DNA from: Albula goreensis
Taxonomy: Eukaryota; Chordata; Actinopteri; Albuliformes; Albulidae
NCBI GenBank assembly: GCA_022829145.1
Contig: CM040765.1
Coordinates: 12,258,292 to 12,322,291, forward strand
DNA length: 64,000 bases
Direction of reading: 5' to 3'
Shown here: positions 12,892 through 25,499 of the stretch, one piece after another
How positions within the stretch are numbered: position 1 is the first letter of the stretch
How the letters are laid out: every line of letters starts with the position of its first letter
Position numbers and translations under genes: made by a program
Notes under the pieces: model-generated
What the model was told of the DNA's origin: nothing
What the model saw: only the letters and a program-made list of their open reading frames with translations
The model's database searches: none

Positions 12892-12927
12892 TGCGTGCAC
12901 ACTCACACACACACACACACACACACT
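12811..12927. repeat. Interrupted (CA)n microsatellite at the LINE 3' end
   Basis: CA repeats are interrupted by TGTG and ATGCGTG islands; the longest pure runs are about 12857-12889 and 12904-12926. It directly abuts the zinc-finger remnant of the LINE, so it may have grown from that element's 3' tail. Confidence 0.95.
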
Positions 12928-15900
12928 GAAGACTGAAGTGGTCTTTCCCTCTTATGACAGACAATAAACAACACTATAACAGTGTAACTGTAATAGTGAA
13001 GGGGAGAGAGACAGGGTGAGAAGGCAAGGGGTGAAATTATCTACTCAAAAAAAAAAAAAAAATTCAGAATTAAAACCCTGCTATACTTGTGGACTTTGTC
13101 TCATTTTCCCCTAATAAGACTTATTACTTAAAAATGTATTAAGAATTATTACATTTTTACTTACATTTTCATTATTTTATTACATAAAATATGTTCTTAC
13201 AATTGCCAAAATGTCTGTAGAGATTAATGCATTCTAAATATTTGAAGGTGTTTAAGAATCATTTTTCTTTAAATTACACAGAGGGTTTATGAGAATGAGC
13301 CCTTATGTGCTCAGATTGGATTACATTTACAGTCATCACCCTTTGCTTGATCTATAGATTATGGTTTACAACATGTGAAACAAGAACTAGATGACACAAA
13401 GGCTTGTCATGCATCCCACAGGAGAGGCAAATGAAAGCTGGGCCCCATAATGACTCATGGGTAGTAAATATTTAGTGTACTGTGTTTGAATTAGATCCAA
13501 AAGAAAAATGAACAAAGAATTTCAATAGTGCATTAGTGGTAGAGGTTCAGATTTCAGACAACACAAACAAATGGAGCATTTGTTCAATTCATTTTCCTAA
13601 CGCGCATGCAGACAACCGTGTGATTTTGTGATAAGCCATTTTTTTCAATTCAAAGTCAGTTACATTTAGTTATGAAAAAGTACACATTTCATATGCTATG
13701 ATAATTGGTGTATTTGGGAGTAATGGTAATAGAAAGTAATAACCTTATGGCAGATTAGAAGCATCTTTGGAGAATACTTAATGGATTGTATTAGATAGCA
13801 TTTATATACACTTCTCATCTCAGAGCACATTACAGCAAAGGATGCTAACCCACCTTAACTAAACACCACTGTGAACCACCAACACTTTTTCAGTGTTTCA
13901 AAGTCCTCACATAACATCTACAGAGCAACTCTACATGCTTACCGGTATACTTTTGTTTTGCAGAAATGTAAGAATGGACAAACAAAAAGAGCAATTATAT
14001 CCTGTCTTTAAAAAAAGGAATTGTATGAGACAGAATGCATACAAGAGGTTCTAACAATATCTCAAAACAAACTGGAAAGACAAGGCACTGGGGAGCTCTG
14101 TCACTGCATCAAAGGTGGTGAAGATGCAAGCAAGCAAGGAAACTTAAATCATGGTAATATAATTATGGAATGCATAAGAAATAGTGCCTTTCAATAATCT
14201 TTAATCACTATCCAGTTAAAGGAGGGTGACAGACCTCAATAACCCCTTTAACCAATATGGAATATACATAAAGTTAATGTGCATATTTATACATTTATTT
14301 ATAAAATGCAGCAGGGTCACAAACACAAGTGCCAGCAGCAAAGCAGTTTACCAGGTCTCCTATCCCAGCATTAACAGGGCTCAGGGTTTCTCAGTTTCAG
14401 GCAGTAGAAAATAAAAGGGTGGCAAAATCACAGCCCAGGAGAGATGGATAAAGCTGGGAAAAACAGGACAAATGATCATCATATCAGTGTGCAGTCTGTT
14501 TGAGTTTGGAACTTGACTTAAAACTCGGAGGCTGCCTTTTAGAGACTACGGTTTGGTGCTGCTGTACGGTGCTTTCACAGTTAGCTCGATTCAGCAATCT
14601 ACTGGAAAGTGTAAAGTCAAATAAACCTCAAGGTTGTCTTTGGTCATTAGTGTAATGAGTGGAAAATTCCCACATTTTCCCTTACTTACATACGAGGGCT
14701 TTTCATTTTTTCTTCCTCTGAAGAGTGAATCTCAAGCAAAGTACCTTTCTATATATATAACTAAAAGGTACTGCATCACCTCTTTGTTCACAAATAGGAA
14801 TTGCTTATTACTGCATGATTGCATTTCTTTATATTTTACTGAAATATTCATTCCTGTTATGTACAATTGTGTGGAATTTGAAGTAAGTAAATGCACATAA
14901 TTTTACCTCATGCTAGGCTTGGTTCATTATGGCCTCAACATCCCTCTGATTCCTCCGGATCAGAGAGGAGTATGAACAGTAACAGGGGTTCCCATGCCAG
15001 GAACCATAATCTCCTGACTCACGTTAGGTGTGATGTCTTTCTCCAGAATGAGAGATAACAAATCTGCATAAATTGCCCCAAATAGTGGTGGGGTTGTCAG
15101 TCTGATCTTGCAATACAAGGCCTACTTAAACATCTAACATATTGGCAAGGGTTGGGGCCTAGCTATCCAAAAGTGGGGTCACTGCATGAAGAGAAATCTG
15201 TGAATCCATTTCCTCTATAGCAGCCACTCAAACTTGATCTACGATATGAAGCTCAGCAATCCACAGAGGGGTAACTCACTTGTGTGTTTTCAAAAAGCTA
15301 CAGCCAATTTGAGTTCCCTTGTGTCCTGGTCTCTGGTGAACCTCCATTTCTCAGACTGTGTATGAAATTGGACTTTTTCCAGCCTTGCTGCCTGTGTGGA
15401 AGAACCTCCTGATATCTCAAAAGAGTGGAGTCTTATTTTTACGGTTGAATTTTTAAAATTAAAATCATATTTTAATATCCTCACTGCCTTGTTTCCGCAA
15501 GCATTTCCAGAAATATAATTTTCAATAAGATTTCAAATTTTGGACAGTTGCCCATTGATATTATTACAGTCACATGTAAGTCAGGAAAGTGAAATGTAAA
15601 GTTGAAATCAAGGCAAGAAAAAAAAAAAGAGTGGAGAAAATGCATATTTCTCTACTGCAAAAACTATTCTTTTTAACCACCAAACCAGAGATACTCAACT
15701 GCACATCCCAAGGGCTTCGGTACATACAGGTATTTGCTGTAACCATGCAGTATACCACCTGATTGCACCAAGTATTTTACTTCCATGGTTGTGGGTTGAG
15801 TAGTTGAGTAACCCAGCACTAAACTTCACATGATTCTTGAGGTATAATATTTATAGAAGTTATAATTGATCTTCAAATTCATGATGAACAAATATCCAAG

Positions 15901-16350
15901 TTTTGATCCTCTTTGAATTGAATGCCATTCCCAGTTTGCACAGCTTTGGATAGTTGTGCTGTGCACACTGTGCATGTCCTGAAAACAACCAGTTGGTTAT
16001 TTATGTTCTGGACTATCAGAGTAAGAGAGCTGAACCGCCCTTAAGGTTTCTCACCCTTCTCACCCGTTATATTGCAGTCCCTGCAGCTTAGGAGCAGTGG
16101 TCTTAAATCACATTCTTATCATTTCTTATAGATCAGTGGCTTATGTCTTGTTTTTTCAGGTCACGTAGTGCAAAATTTTAAGAGACTCCATTCCATAAAA
16201 TAATGCCCCCTGGAGGAAAAAAAAAACATAACTTTCCTTCAAAGTTATCATTTGAATAAAATTTGATTGGTTGATTGAGATACACTATCCTCAAGAAAGT
16301 GTAATAACTATCAGCATGATGGCAGGAGCTGAGAATTGTCTGTATTGTAA
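12928..16350. other. Non-coding stretch
   Basis: No gene is seen. It contains an A16 run at 13047-13062 and a small imperfect inverted repeat at 14944-14965 (CTCTGAT ... ATCAGAG). Open frames are at most about 88 codons and match nothing known. Confidence 0.65.
16204..16216 (-). promoter_or_regulatory. CTCF-like core motif
   Basis: On the minus strand the sequence reads CCTCCAGGGGGCA, which keeps the CAGGGGGC core of the CTCF consensus. This is motif evidence only; a good fraction of such matches are unoccupied. Confidence 0.3.
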
Positions 16351-16374
16351 GGGGGGGCGGGGGGGCGGGGGGGC
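16351..16374 (+). repeat. (G7C)3 perfect octamer repeat
   Basis: Three exact copies of GGGGGGGC are present. The three G7 runs could fold as an intramolecular G-quadruplex if one run supplies two tracts, or pair with another strand. It is preceded by an A+T segment and is not part of a CpG island. Confidence 0.9.
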
Positions 16375-16539
16375 ATACTCTTCCCGAACACAAAGATGAA
16401 ACAGAACGCTGTCAAGGTCATGTATTGCTCGAGCAGTGATAGACTAGGGGATACTCTGTCACACTTGTGCCGGTGAAACTTAATTTCCGGCTCTTTCCAC
16501 GTCCCGTCTCCTGCTGTATTCATTTTTCATACTCACCGT

Positions 16540-16880
16540 CTCTGAGCTGTCTTTTTTGCTCTCTTGATTACCAAATTAGGCATCAATCAATGCAGTCCAA
16601 GTCTGCGTTGCACACAGAGCCTCCTCCTAATTAAGGTGACAGAAGTGATCTCGCCAAAATTGATTTCACCCGAGCACCATCCAAGCAACCGGGTAAACAA
16701 GGTGACTTATTTTTGGCGTGGCAAACGGTTCCCCTCCCACCTTGTGACATAAATTGGATCAGGTGCAGTGGGTAAAAGGCGTACTCTGTGCAGCCTTTTG
16801 CCCCGAGCCTTTTTAAAACCTGCACACCACTGGAGCTAATAACAAAGCGATTCCTTCAGTATTCAATGATTCCTTTTCAA
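16540..16880. promoter_or_regulatory. Motif-dense islet, candidate developmental enhancer
   Basis: A compact run of transcription-factor-like sites lies in otherwise unremarkable DNA: TAATTA homeodomain core at 16628-16633, TGACAG Meis/TGIF-like site at 16637-16642, GTAAACA forkhead site at 16693-16699, plus several CpGs (TCGCC, CCCGAG, CCGGG, GGCGTGG). The texture resembles vertebrate conserved non-coding elements. There is no coding support. The role is inferred only. Confidence 0.4.
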
Positions 16881-17440
16881 GTTATCCACAGCAAAGTTCC
16901 AGGAACGACAAGAATATTGTTTGGGACACATAGCTGCCTTCATTGTGTTCCCAAATATCTACTCTGCCCTGGCAGATACAGAAAGCACAGGGAGATGTCA
17001 GATGCCTACAGTGTGTACAGCACAGCTATTCTTGTATTTGTCCCACAAAACAGGACTGAAAAATGACCTATTCTGCTATGACAATATACTGTCACTACTA
17101 CCTGCTGTAGTTGTCACTAATTCTGTTTTTTATTCATGGACGTTCAAGTACGTACAGAATTCATGTAGTCAACAGTAGTAAAACCTTAAAAATATATGGG
17201 AACATTTGTAGCTGTAGGATACAATTGGTTTTATCACACCATACTGTCACTTTAGGTTTAGGATGTTGTGTTTGCATGTAAATCCAATACACACTGCTTA
17301 GCTCCCCCAGCCAAGAACCACAGGCAACCAACTCACCAATGAGAGGGGTATCTCTCCTCTAATCTGAAAATGAATGATTACCATATTCAAACTGGGGAGA
17401 ATAGATGCAAGAAAATAAAAATCATTAAAAAATGTAATTC
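16881..17440. other. Non-coding stretch
   Basis: Nothing recognisable apart from two overlapping frames of 85-92 codons at 16788-17178 with no domain. Confidence 0.6.
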
Positions 17441-17831
17441 ATGGCTTCCAGGTTAAGAGGATCTGCATGGCGGTTACAGGCCGAGGCGGTTCATTAACGC
17501 ACTCCAGCCAGCTCAGATCACCAGCAAAAACAGTAAAAAGTGACAGCTCATTTCACATGCAGGGAAAAAGCTAACATCTCATGTCGCTAAGAGAATAGCA
17601 GACAGACAGAGCTCATTTTGCGAGCCCAGCCCACTCGGAGATCCCACCTGTGCTCCCCTCAGCACAGAGGATTCCTGGTCTGCTTCAGCTCTGCCATTTT
17701 GCTCATTATCTCCCAGATGCATTTAAGCCCATAGGCAACCAGTTCACTCTTCAAGGCGATAACAGTCTGAGCCAGCGCTTCACCTGCACCATCTCACAGC
17801 ACCCTTCACACCACTTCCCCAATCTCCCCTA

Positions 17832-17862
<31 letters not shown>

Positions 17863-18010
17863 GCCACCTCTGCTATGCCTGACAGCGACAAGACACATGA
17901 CAACCCCAGCAACGATGATTTATAATAACTCGCTTCTCGGCGACACTGTTGCGAAAGAGGAAATTGAGCAAACAGGCAGCGTTATCTGTCACCAGATGAC
18001 ATGGTTCAAG
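17441..18010. promoter_or_regulatory. Two GC-elevated islets flanking a CA microsatellite
   Basis: The left part (about 17450-17660) has CpGs in a GGCGGTT..CCGAGGCGG context, and the right part (about 17930-18000) has CTTCTCGGCGAC and a GTTATCTGTCA GATA/Meis-like cluster. A microsatellite lies between them. No frame looks coding. Candidate regulatory DNA by texture only. Confidence 0.3.
17831..17862. repeat. (CA)n microsatellite
   Basis: Essentially pure CA dinucleotide run with one CCC interruption at its left end. Confidence 0.95.
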
Positions 18011-19959
18011 TTCAAGAAGCTTCTTGTCAAATACAATTGACTGCACAGGTGATGTATTAGACCTTAATGGTAGGAAAAATAAGCTATAAACGAATGCCTT
18101 TGCCTGTAATGCGAAAGTCTCCCTGCAAAGAGCACGGAAGGCAAAACCAATGATTTGCTGTCCAGATTATCCATGCATATGAACACATGGTACAGAATGC
18201 ATACATAAATAAAACAGTGGATGGAAATGCCTGACCTACACACAGACACTAAAATCACCCATCCTCAGACTCACATTAATATTCAATACCTAGTATAAGA
18301 TATGTTAACATACATCTTTTAAAATGTATAAATAATATGTTGTTACTTGCCATTATAATCATTTAAAAAATGAGAAATGCAATTTTTTAGAGTAAGTGCA
18401 TATCTATGATACATTCCTATCCAATTAAAAATATATATATTAATTTTAGTTTTGAATAACACATTAAGAAATGCAAAAAATCTTGATGTCCAACGTGATC
18501 GTTAAAATTTTTACTTTTTAAAAACATTATTTTGAATAAACATAATTGAATGACATGCTCTGGACTGACCTATTATGGTATTAAAGCATTACATTTTATG
18601 ATTGTCACATTCAGTAAACATAATGAATGTGTTCTAAAATGGCTTTGCTTCTCCCTTCACTTCTGCTTAGTGGTTCCTCCATGATGACTGGAGGTTGATA
18701 CTTAGAGGTCAACTTGAATAGCTGTGCTGTCCAGAACTTGCACAGCAGACCTGTACTCTCATCCAGAGGTCACATTCATGGGCAAACAAATCATCATAAG
18801 AGCTGGGAAAAAGTTTGGCTGCAGTGGGGGTTTCTGCAAACCAGCACTTTACAGTTATTTATTTATAACTTTTATTTTGTGTGTCCAATGTTTTCAACAT
18901 TAGTGATAATGCACCCCACCTTTTTCTGCAGGCGAAAAAACAACAAGGATATTATTGGAGGGTGGAAGAGCATATTGAAGCATGTCAGGAAAGAAACGGC
19001 CTTGCAAACACAGGCAAAGAGCTTCATTACCCCTCATTTATCCTTTGTGCACAGAGAAAGTTTCTGATTTGTTCTTTTGCGTGGACTTTATATTCTTACA
19101 CACCCAGCTACAGTGGTTCGTGTGATACCTGCATACACAAGTTTCAGTCTGGGAATTTTTAATAAACCTTTCTGCAAATGAGTTGAGTTTTTAATAGAAG
19201 ATCTCGATAATTAGTGCTGTCCGGTATGCAGGGTAATTATATTTCCCTCCCACAATTAGCAACGGTCTACCAGGCTATAATAACATTACTTTATTTTTAT
19301 CATTTATTTACCAAAATTATGCTCAGGGTTTATTTTCATGGATATTAAGCAAGTACTGAAAATATATATCAGCACATTCTCCAGATTAAATTACAGATAT
19401 TTTAAATGTTCATAATTAAATTCAAGTATTATTCTCTCCTGAAAAAGACACTGCATTGGCACAGTCTAGTCTAGCTGCACTAGCTAGTGACAAGCCAAGC
19501 TAGTGACCAAGTGATCTTACTACCACCTATTTGAGTGCAGCGGATACTGATAACAGATCTGTCCATGTTTTTTTTGTTCCAATGATCAGACCTGTTAGGA
19601 AGGTGCAGCCACTTTGCAGCATCTCTGAGGAGAGACCTTCATGGACACAGCCTCTGCGTGTGCAGTTTCCCTGAAACTGAATCCACACCTTTCTTATGTC
19701 CTTCATTCTTGTGATGAGGAGTTAATTAACCACCAGCCAATTTACCTTCCTTTGGTGTCTTAGCCAATCATCACTCAGTGTGGCGGTTGCACCAGGAACA
19801 GTGTCACCAGCCGTCACAGGTGACAGACTATTACTGTTCAGCTGTAACACATTCTTCCCATTAGCACAAAAAGAACAATTTAATCACTTCAGGTGGTACT
19901 AAGGTAGAGCCCGGCATGATGAAAGAGACCTTGAAGTTTTGTGTAAGAAATCACCCCCT
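18011..19959. other. AT-rich non-coding stretch
   Basis: No gene is seen. It contains an AT dinucleotide tract near 18430-18441 and repeated CTAGTGAC words near 19480-19508. A 117-codon frame at 18714-19067 has no recognisable domain. Confidence 0.6.
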
Positions 19960-20240
19960 TCAGAGGTCCAAAGGCTCGGCCCTTATAAAGAACATGAAGA
20001 GTTTTTAAGGGAAAGGAAGTGTGGTCTACAAGCCCCACAGAACCGCAATGAAAGTAAGATCCGGCAGGTTGGCATTGTGTTCCAGAGGAGTAACCGAAAC
20101 CGAGTTCGTACCACGTGCCCATATCATATCGGCACGGTACCGGCCACTCTAATGGGCAACTGCAGCCGAGTCAGATTGCAATCAATACATTGGCCCCCAG
20201 AGTCAGCTTATGGCTTGAATTGGAAAAAAAAGAAAATGGC
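19960..20240. promoter_or_regulatory. CpG-bearing islet with E-box, candidate regulatory element
   Basis: Several CpGs cluster between about 19975 and 20170 around a CACGTG E-box near 20113, with GGTACC and CCGG words. Open frames cross it on both strands (109 and 77 codons), as expected where stops are diluted, but neither has a recognisable domain. Conservation would be decisive. Confidence 0.35.
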
Positions 20241-20290
20241 AAAAAACAGCTTTAGGGTGGTCCTTTAGATTACATTTGATTGGCACCCCC

Positions 20291-20304
20291 ATATTGATCA
20301 ATAT
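20291..20304. repeat. 14-bp perfect palindrome
   Basis: ATATTGATCAATAT is exactly self-complementary. It may be chance in AT-rich DNA or a dimeric factor site. Confidence 0.8.
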
Positions 20305-20689
20305 TCCAGGGACATCTGCAGCCATACCCTTCTGTTCTGCAGTGTTGCTGGGTAACACCATTGACACTAAAACTAAAATACAGATAATTTATCACAACTT
20401 TGTTGCAGTCAGTTATTATTGTTGATTTGGTTCAATTGCTGATAAGGTATGGGGTTAACATAGTGCAACAGTGGAATTCATCTGTTGTAATTCTGTAACA
20501 AATTAAGGGGTGAGATGTTTTTTCTTATTTATAAGGATCTCATTTTGGAGTTACATATCTTAAAAATATATATTGTAAGCAATAGTTGCAGTGATGAGAG
20601 TGCAAACACCAAGCTCAGCTGTCACCAGTCAGAGAAAGAGTAAAAAAAACAGAACTTTAAAGAAATGGAAAATAGTGAGGAGGCTCAAT

Positions 20690-20830
20690 CCCAAAGGAAG
20701 GTGCCCCCTAAACGGTCATTTTGTCTTCTTACTCATCTTAGGCCGCTGATCCTCAATCTGTCCAATTTGCATAATTCTGCCGCAGAGTAATAAAGCCACT
20801 TTATTGTCCTGTCAATGAAGAAAAACAAAT
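20690..20830. promoter_or_regulatory. POU-octamer-bearing islet
   Basis: A perfect octamer core ATTTGCAT at 20765-20772 is followed by AATT, a CCGCAG word and a TTATTGTCC SOX-like site at about 20811. POU plus SOX sites close together are common in neural enhancers. Prediction only. Confidence 0.35.
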
Positions 20831-23800
20831 ATTTGATGACATCCCACCATACACCTACAGAGTAATATTGTTTTTTTTCATTCCTGATTTGACAGGAAAA
20901 TGAATGGGTTTTATTAGTTTGAAAATCAGGCCAGGTATGCAGATTTACAGGTTGAGAACTAAAGCCCTGAGGTTAAATTTACACTGTTAAGAAAACGCAG
21001 TTAAGGCCATATTAGGACACCCAGTAGCAGGCATGTTTCATATGCATCAGTTTGGAAAGATATAAAATTATATGAAAAGATAGTATTCCCAATCCTTACT
21101 GTATACCATTAATTGTGATGTAACAAAACTGGCAATCCCCAAAGTCTCATGTTTACACATAAATCACAGAAAAACTATTATTACAATATTACAAAAACTG
21201 AAATTACACATCATATCAATCAAGAATTTTCATGAGGAGACCACAGACATGTTTTGATCTTCTGACCATCTTCAGCATGTGTGGAAAGAAAAGATCCTCA
21301 GGGCCAAATACTGATGGTAGCACTGGGCAAATGCTAGTTTTACCACCGTCTTCAAATCCTCACACTGAACATTAAAGCTAAAAAAACATTAATCTTATGC
21401 ATATCATTGCAATGCTGTGGGCAAATAAAAACAGACGTTCTACCACTGCATCATCTGTTATGTGTCTGCATGACTTACACTTCAGCCCATGGTACTGAAT
21501 GATTTAAACGACACAATGGACTACCGCCTGAATTCAGCTGCACCGTGCTGCCATGACATTACAGCCCTCAATCTGCATCAAATACCTCTCAGGCTGACAA
21601 ACACAAACAGAATAATAATAACGATACAAAACATAAACATTATCTGCTCAACCCTGAGTAGGCAGAGGAAATCTTTTGGGAGACTTTTTTTTTTTTTTTT
21701 TTTTAAAAAGAAATTTTTTCTGGCAAGCAAAAATCTGCAAAATACTCCTTCATATGTAGGTTTGATATCCCAGTTTAACTGTACATCTGAATGGAAAAAA
21801 GTGTAATCTTTCCCTTGGCTGTTCCTTTACATTTAAAACTGTTTTATTTTGTGTTCTGCCCATCAAACAAGACTTTGCTTGTCTGAAATCATGGCTAGAC
21901 CCAAACAACAGGCTCCTTCCAATGGAGGAGCAGAAATAAGGGAACAATACTACAAATGCATACCATCACAGCACCAAAGTTTACAATTTTAGTTAATGTA
22001 TATGTATCAAGGATAGAAGTTGATCGTTTGCACACTTTCAATCAAAATATGGTCTTCAGTTTGACTGTCAAATTAATGCATGTAACTTTTTCCAAAGCAA
22101 TTTTTTCTGTTAATTCTAGGGATAACGAATCAAACTGTGATTGCGAAAGCAAAAAAAAAACCTAATATTTGCATTTAGTTATGAGCGAAATAACTGAAAT
22201 TAATGAACTGGGAAGAGGCAGCACTCACAAAAATAGCCTGAACAGACAAAGGCCCCATTTTATAATCGATATTGCCAAAATATTTAAAATTCAGCTAGCA
22301 ATTTCACCAGCAAACATCTTAGCAGGTTTATTAACTATATTTTGACAATGATATGAAACCAGACCTCTGTCTGACAAAATCATTATTTTTAGGAATGCCA
22401 TCTCTTCCTCATTTCTTTTATTTGCCAGAGTTTGATTTTCATTTCATTTTTGGGAGGTCCTGGCACCACAGTCGAAACTGTTCACATTGCACCTGATGTA
22501 TTTTTTTAGATTTCAATATGTCAACGTTACACGATTTGGCATTCCAAATTGAAGAGTTAATAGGGTAAAATTAAAGAAAAGAGCTTAGAGTGAATGTTCA
22601 CACAGTCTAGCCCTGAGTCACTGATAGCATGCTATATGCAGAGCAAAGATGTCATAATTACCATGCAATTTGAGAGCCATCTCAAAACCCATACAGAAGC
22701 CAAGTCAGAAAGTCGTTAACTATAGATACAATTAACAGATGGTGTGTAATATCAGTGGGGATTGTGTTGCTGATAAAATATTAACTTAGAGATATTTTTT
22801 CAAAGGCAATCAATATAAGGTGTAACAATAGACCTCTGATGAATATGACTAATTGATTCACTTTAATTTTAGCAGTTATATACATGACGCTGTTCAATTC
22901 CATTTTTGTTCCATTAACAAGGCGTGTTAAGTGCTAGTGCCCATTCTTTTAATGAAAATACGACCCTGCTGTTTTCTTACATTTTAAGGAACAACCGCAG
23001 CTGCAGTCGGGACATGAAGTTAGGTCAAAGCTTTGAAAAAGCATGTTCTTTCTTTCTACAAAGAAAAAAAGACAGTGAATACAGACATTGGGCCATAACA
23101 TCAATCAGTCATTGTAAAACTACTTCTACTAAGCCATCAATTATTCCAGCATATGGTGAGAATGCACTAAAATAGTAAGATGAATGTGTATATGAATATA
23201 TGTACCATCGCTCATTGAAACTGGAATAAAATGGCAGTTTGCCAGATGATGAAATAAATTAGAGGAAACAACATGGTTGCTTTTGTGTGCAGAATTTTTA
23301 TCATAACTGTGTATTAATTAAAATATAATGAAAATATGCTTCTGGGGCAGAGGCCAGGATTCAAACATTTCTTCTTAACTTTTCCTTAAAACTAAATTAG
23401 AGATTTTTTTCTCTACACGAACAGGCAAGTTAATATCCATGATTGCTGAACTCGCCAAACTGTGTTGACGAGGATAAAAATGAACACTTGCATTTAATTG
23501 TAAACCAGAGTTAAGGACATATGCTGACTGAATCCCAGCCAGATTTTTATTTTATGCACACACACATACAATCACCCAAGAGTGTGAGACAGAATGAGCT
23601 ATTTAATTATTGCTGTCATCACCATACTGTAATTCTGCAATTATTACCATCATTATTAAAATACAATGTTCACAGAATTCTTGAGTTCTTACAATTGATG
23701 TCTCTAAATAGTCTTTATTTTATTTGTACTGCGTGTCAGGACTGTGTGTTCTCTAAATTGCTAACATAAACATTTAAATAGATGTCTTTAGCCTCCATGG

Positions 23801-23939
23801 AATCAGTTATGTCTTTGAAGTGCAAGAGCAGTCTGTCAAACTGAAATTAAACAAGTGAGCCGTCTGCTCGTTGGGAGAAAACGATTACCAAAGCATTACT
23901 TTGTGCATTTTAAAGCTAAAATAATGACATTGTTATGAG
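20831..23939. other. AT-rich non-coding stretch
   Basis: No gene or recognisable transposon is seen over 3.1 kb. It contains the T20 run listed separately. Frames of 65-105 codons match nothing known. Confidence 0.6.
21685..21704 (-). repeat. T20 homopolymer
   Basis: Twenty T residues are followed by AAAAAG and another T run, forming a short A/T foldback. It could be the poly(A) of a minus-strand retroposon, but no body is identifiable to its right. Confidence 0.85.
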
Positions 23940-24190
23940 GGAGACAGACTTTTTATGTGGGTGGTCTACAGCACAGAGATGATTCTTCAAAGAAAAATGA
24001 CTCCACAGAGCTCTGAGATTTGGCTATCTTTAATTCTCCATTATTGCTCCAGGAGTGAAGATTAGCTCTACATCGCTTATTGAATTTGTGCTCAAAATGA
24101 GTCCATACCGGCTCTGAGTCTGTCACGTCTTGTCAAAACAGCTCTAACCACAAAGCTGTAGATTTTCACTGTTCAAGAATAAAGTGGCCT
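23940..24190. promoter_or_regulatory. Possible conserved non-coding element
   Basis: The segment around 24000-24130 has the even, low-repeat texture typical of conserved elements, with GATTTGGCTATCTTTAATTC and a CATCGCTTATTG word. There is little CpG. This is a weak call by texture. Confidence 0.2.
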
Positions 24191-25499
24191 TGCTTGTAGA
24201 TCACTTGTCACTTGTTTTCAAAACTCAAGCAAGAATGGGTTTCGAATAATATTCAGCCACTATCTAAAAATGTGGCCCTGAACAGCAGTCACATGTTGTG
24301 TTAAAGGTTTTGAAAGATTCAGTCAGGCAGTTGAAAGCCTAGGGATCACACAACAGCAAATACATGGTTTTATTTACGGGTGTCCATAGGATTTAAACCC
24401 TCAGCCCACAGGGCACTAGTCACACTGGTACTGCAGGCAAACCTCTGGATTTGGATAGGATGGTCATCACTTAGAGATGAGACAGGGAGAGTACTGCTGA
24501 CAAAAGCCTATGGTCAGGGTCTGACTCCACACTGTGGGCACTGTCACTATATTTAGGCTTTGTGATTTAATTTTTCTATCTTTAATTTTTTATAACGGTT
24601 TTAATTTGGCGACCTAATCACCCTCCCTTACCACTGAGACTTAGCTGTACAATGTCTTATATTCCCTGCCTAACCATGTTGTTGCAAATATGGGTGTTCA
24701 TTTCCTCCAAAGTATTTACTGGAATATAAGTATTGATGGCACAGTATGCCTACAAATATAATAATCTGAAATGTAATGTTTGATTTGTTTGAGTCATACG
24801 TTCACATATTCACAGGGTTATCACCACAAATGAGAAATAAGCTCTCTATATTTAAACAGATGTACCTGGTATAATAAATGTAAAATAAACAAAAATAACA
24901 AAATGGTTCAGAGTTGCTTTTCCTCCAGTTTGCTTGCCCAGATCTGGGGTGCTACATGCATGCCAGCATCTTCACGGAATATTTTATGGCTCACGCTTGG
25001 TTTGCTCATGCTGTATTATCTTCCCTTGCAGCACCACACCACTGCATTGAGATTTTCTATTATTTAAGAAAATCTCCTGTCGGGATCAGTGACTCATTCA
25101 GTCCAGTAATTTGAGCACATTTCTGGAGTTTGACTTGGAATGAGAGAAGACTGATTTGCATATTATCATTGATAAGCAAGTATTGGCCCAGAGATTCTCA
25201 AAACAGACAGACCCCTGTCAGGGTGTGGAAAAAAGTAAGCTTTCATTTTACATAATATAAGAACAGCAAAAAGGAAAAAAGGGTTGTCAGTAGCATGTTT
25301 GTTTTTGTGTCAACTACACAGACAGCAACACCTAAATCCTTAAAAGTATGGCAGGATTTTGATAACATGCGACTTGTATAGCACTCTAACATTTAAAGCT
25401 TAATGAACAACTGAGCAGAAAACAGGACAATGTAGTTACAGTTGTGAACTATGCACTTGTATTAATGAGGTAGTAGGTAGCGAATTCTCAGCACTGATA
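24191..25499. other. Non-coding stretch
   Basis: No gene or clear repeat is seen. Confidence 0.6.

Noticed and set aside
12541..12936. 131-codon frame ending in His/Thr repeats
   Set aside because: It is partly the LINE zinc-finger remnant and partly translated CA microsatellite, not a gene.
24370..24400. GGATTTAAACCC resembling an antisense B-box
   Set aside because: No matching A-box or SINE tail nearby.
25466..25480. let-7-like word TGAGGTAGTAGGTAG
   Set aside because: It matches the first 13 bases of let-7, but the downstream 70 bases contain no complementary arm, so no precursor hairpin can form.
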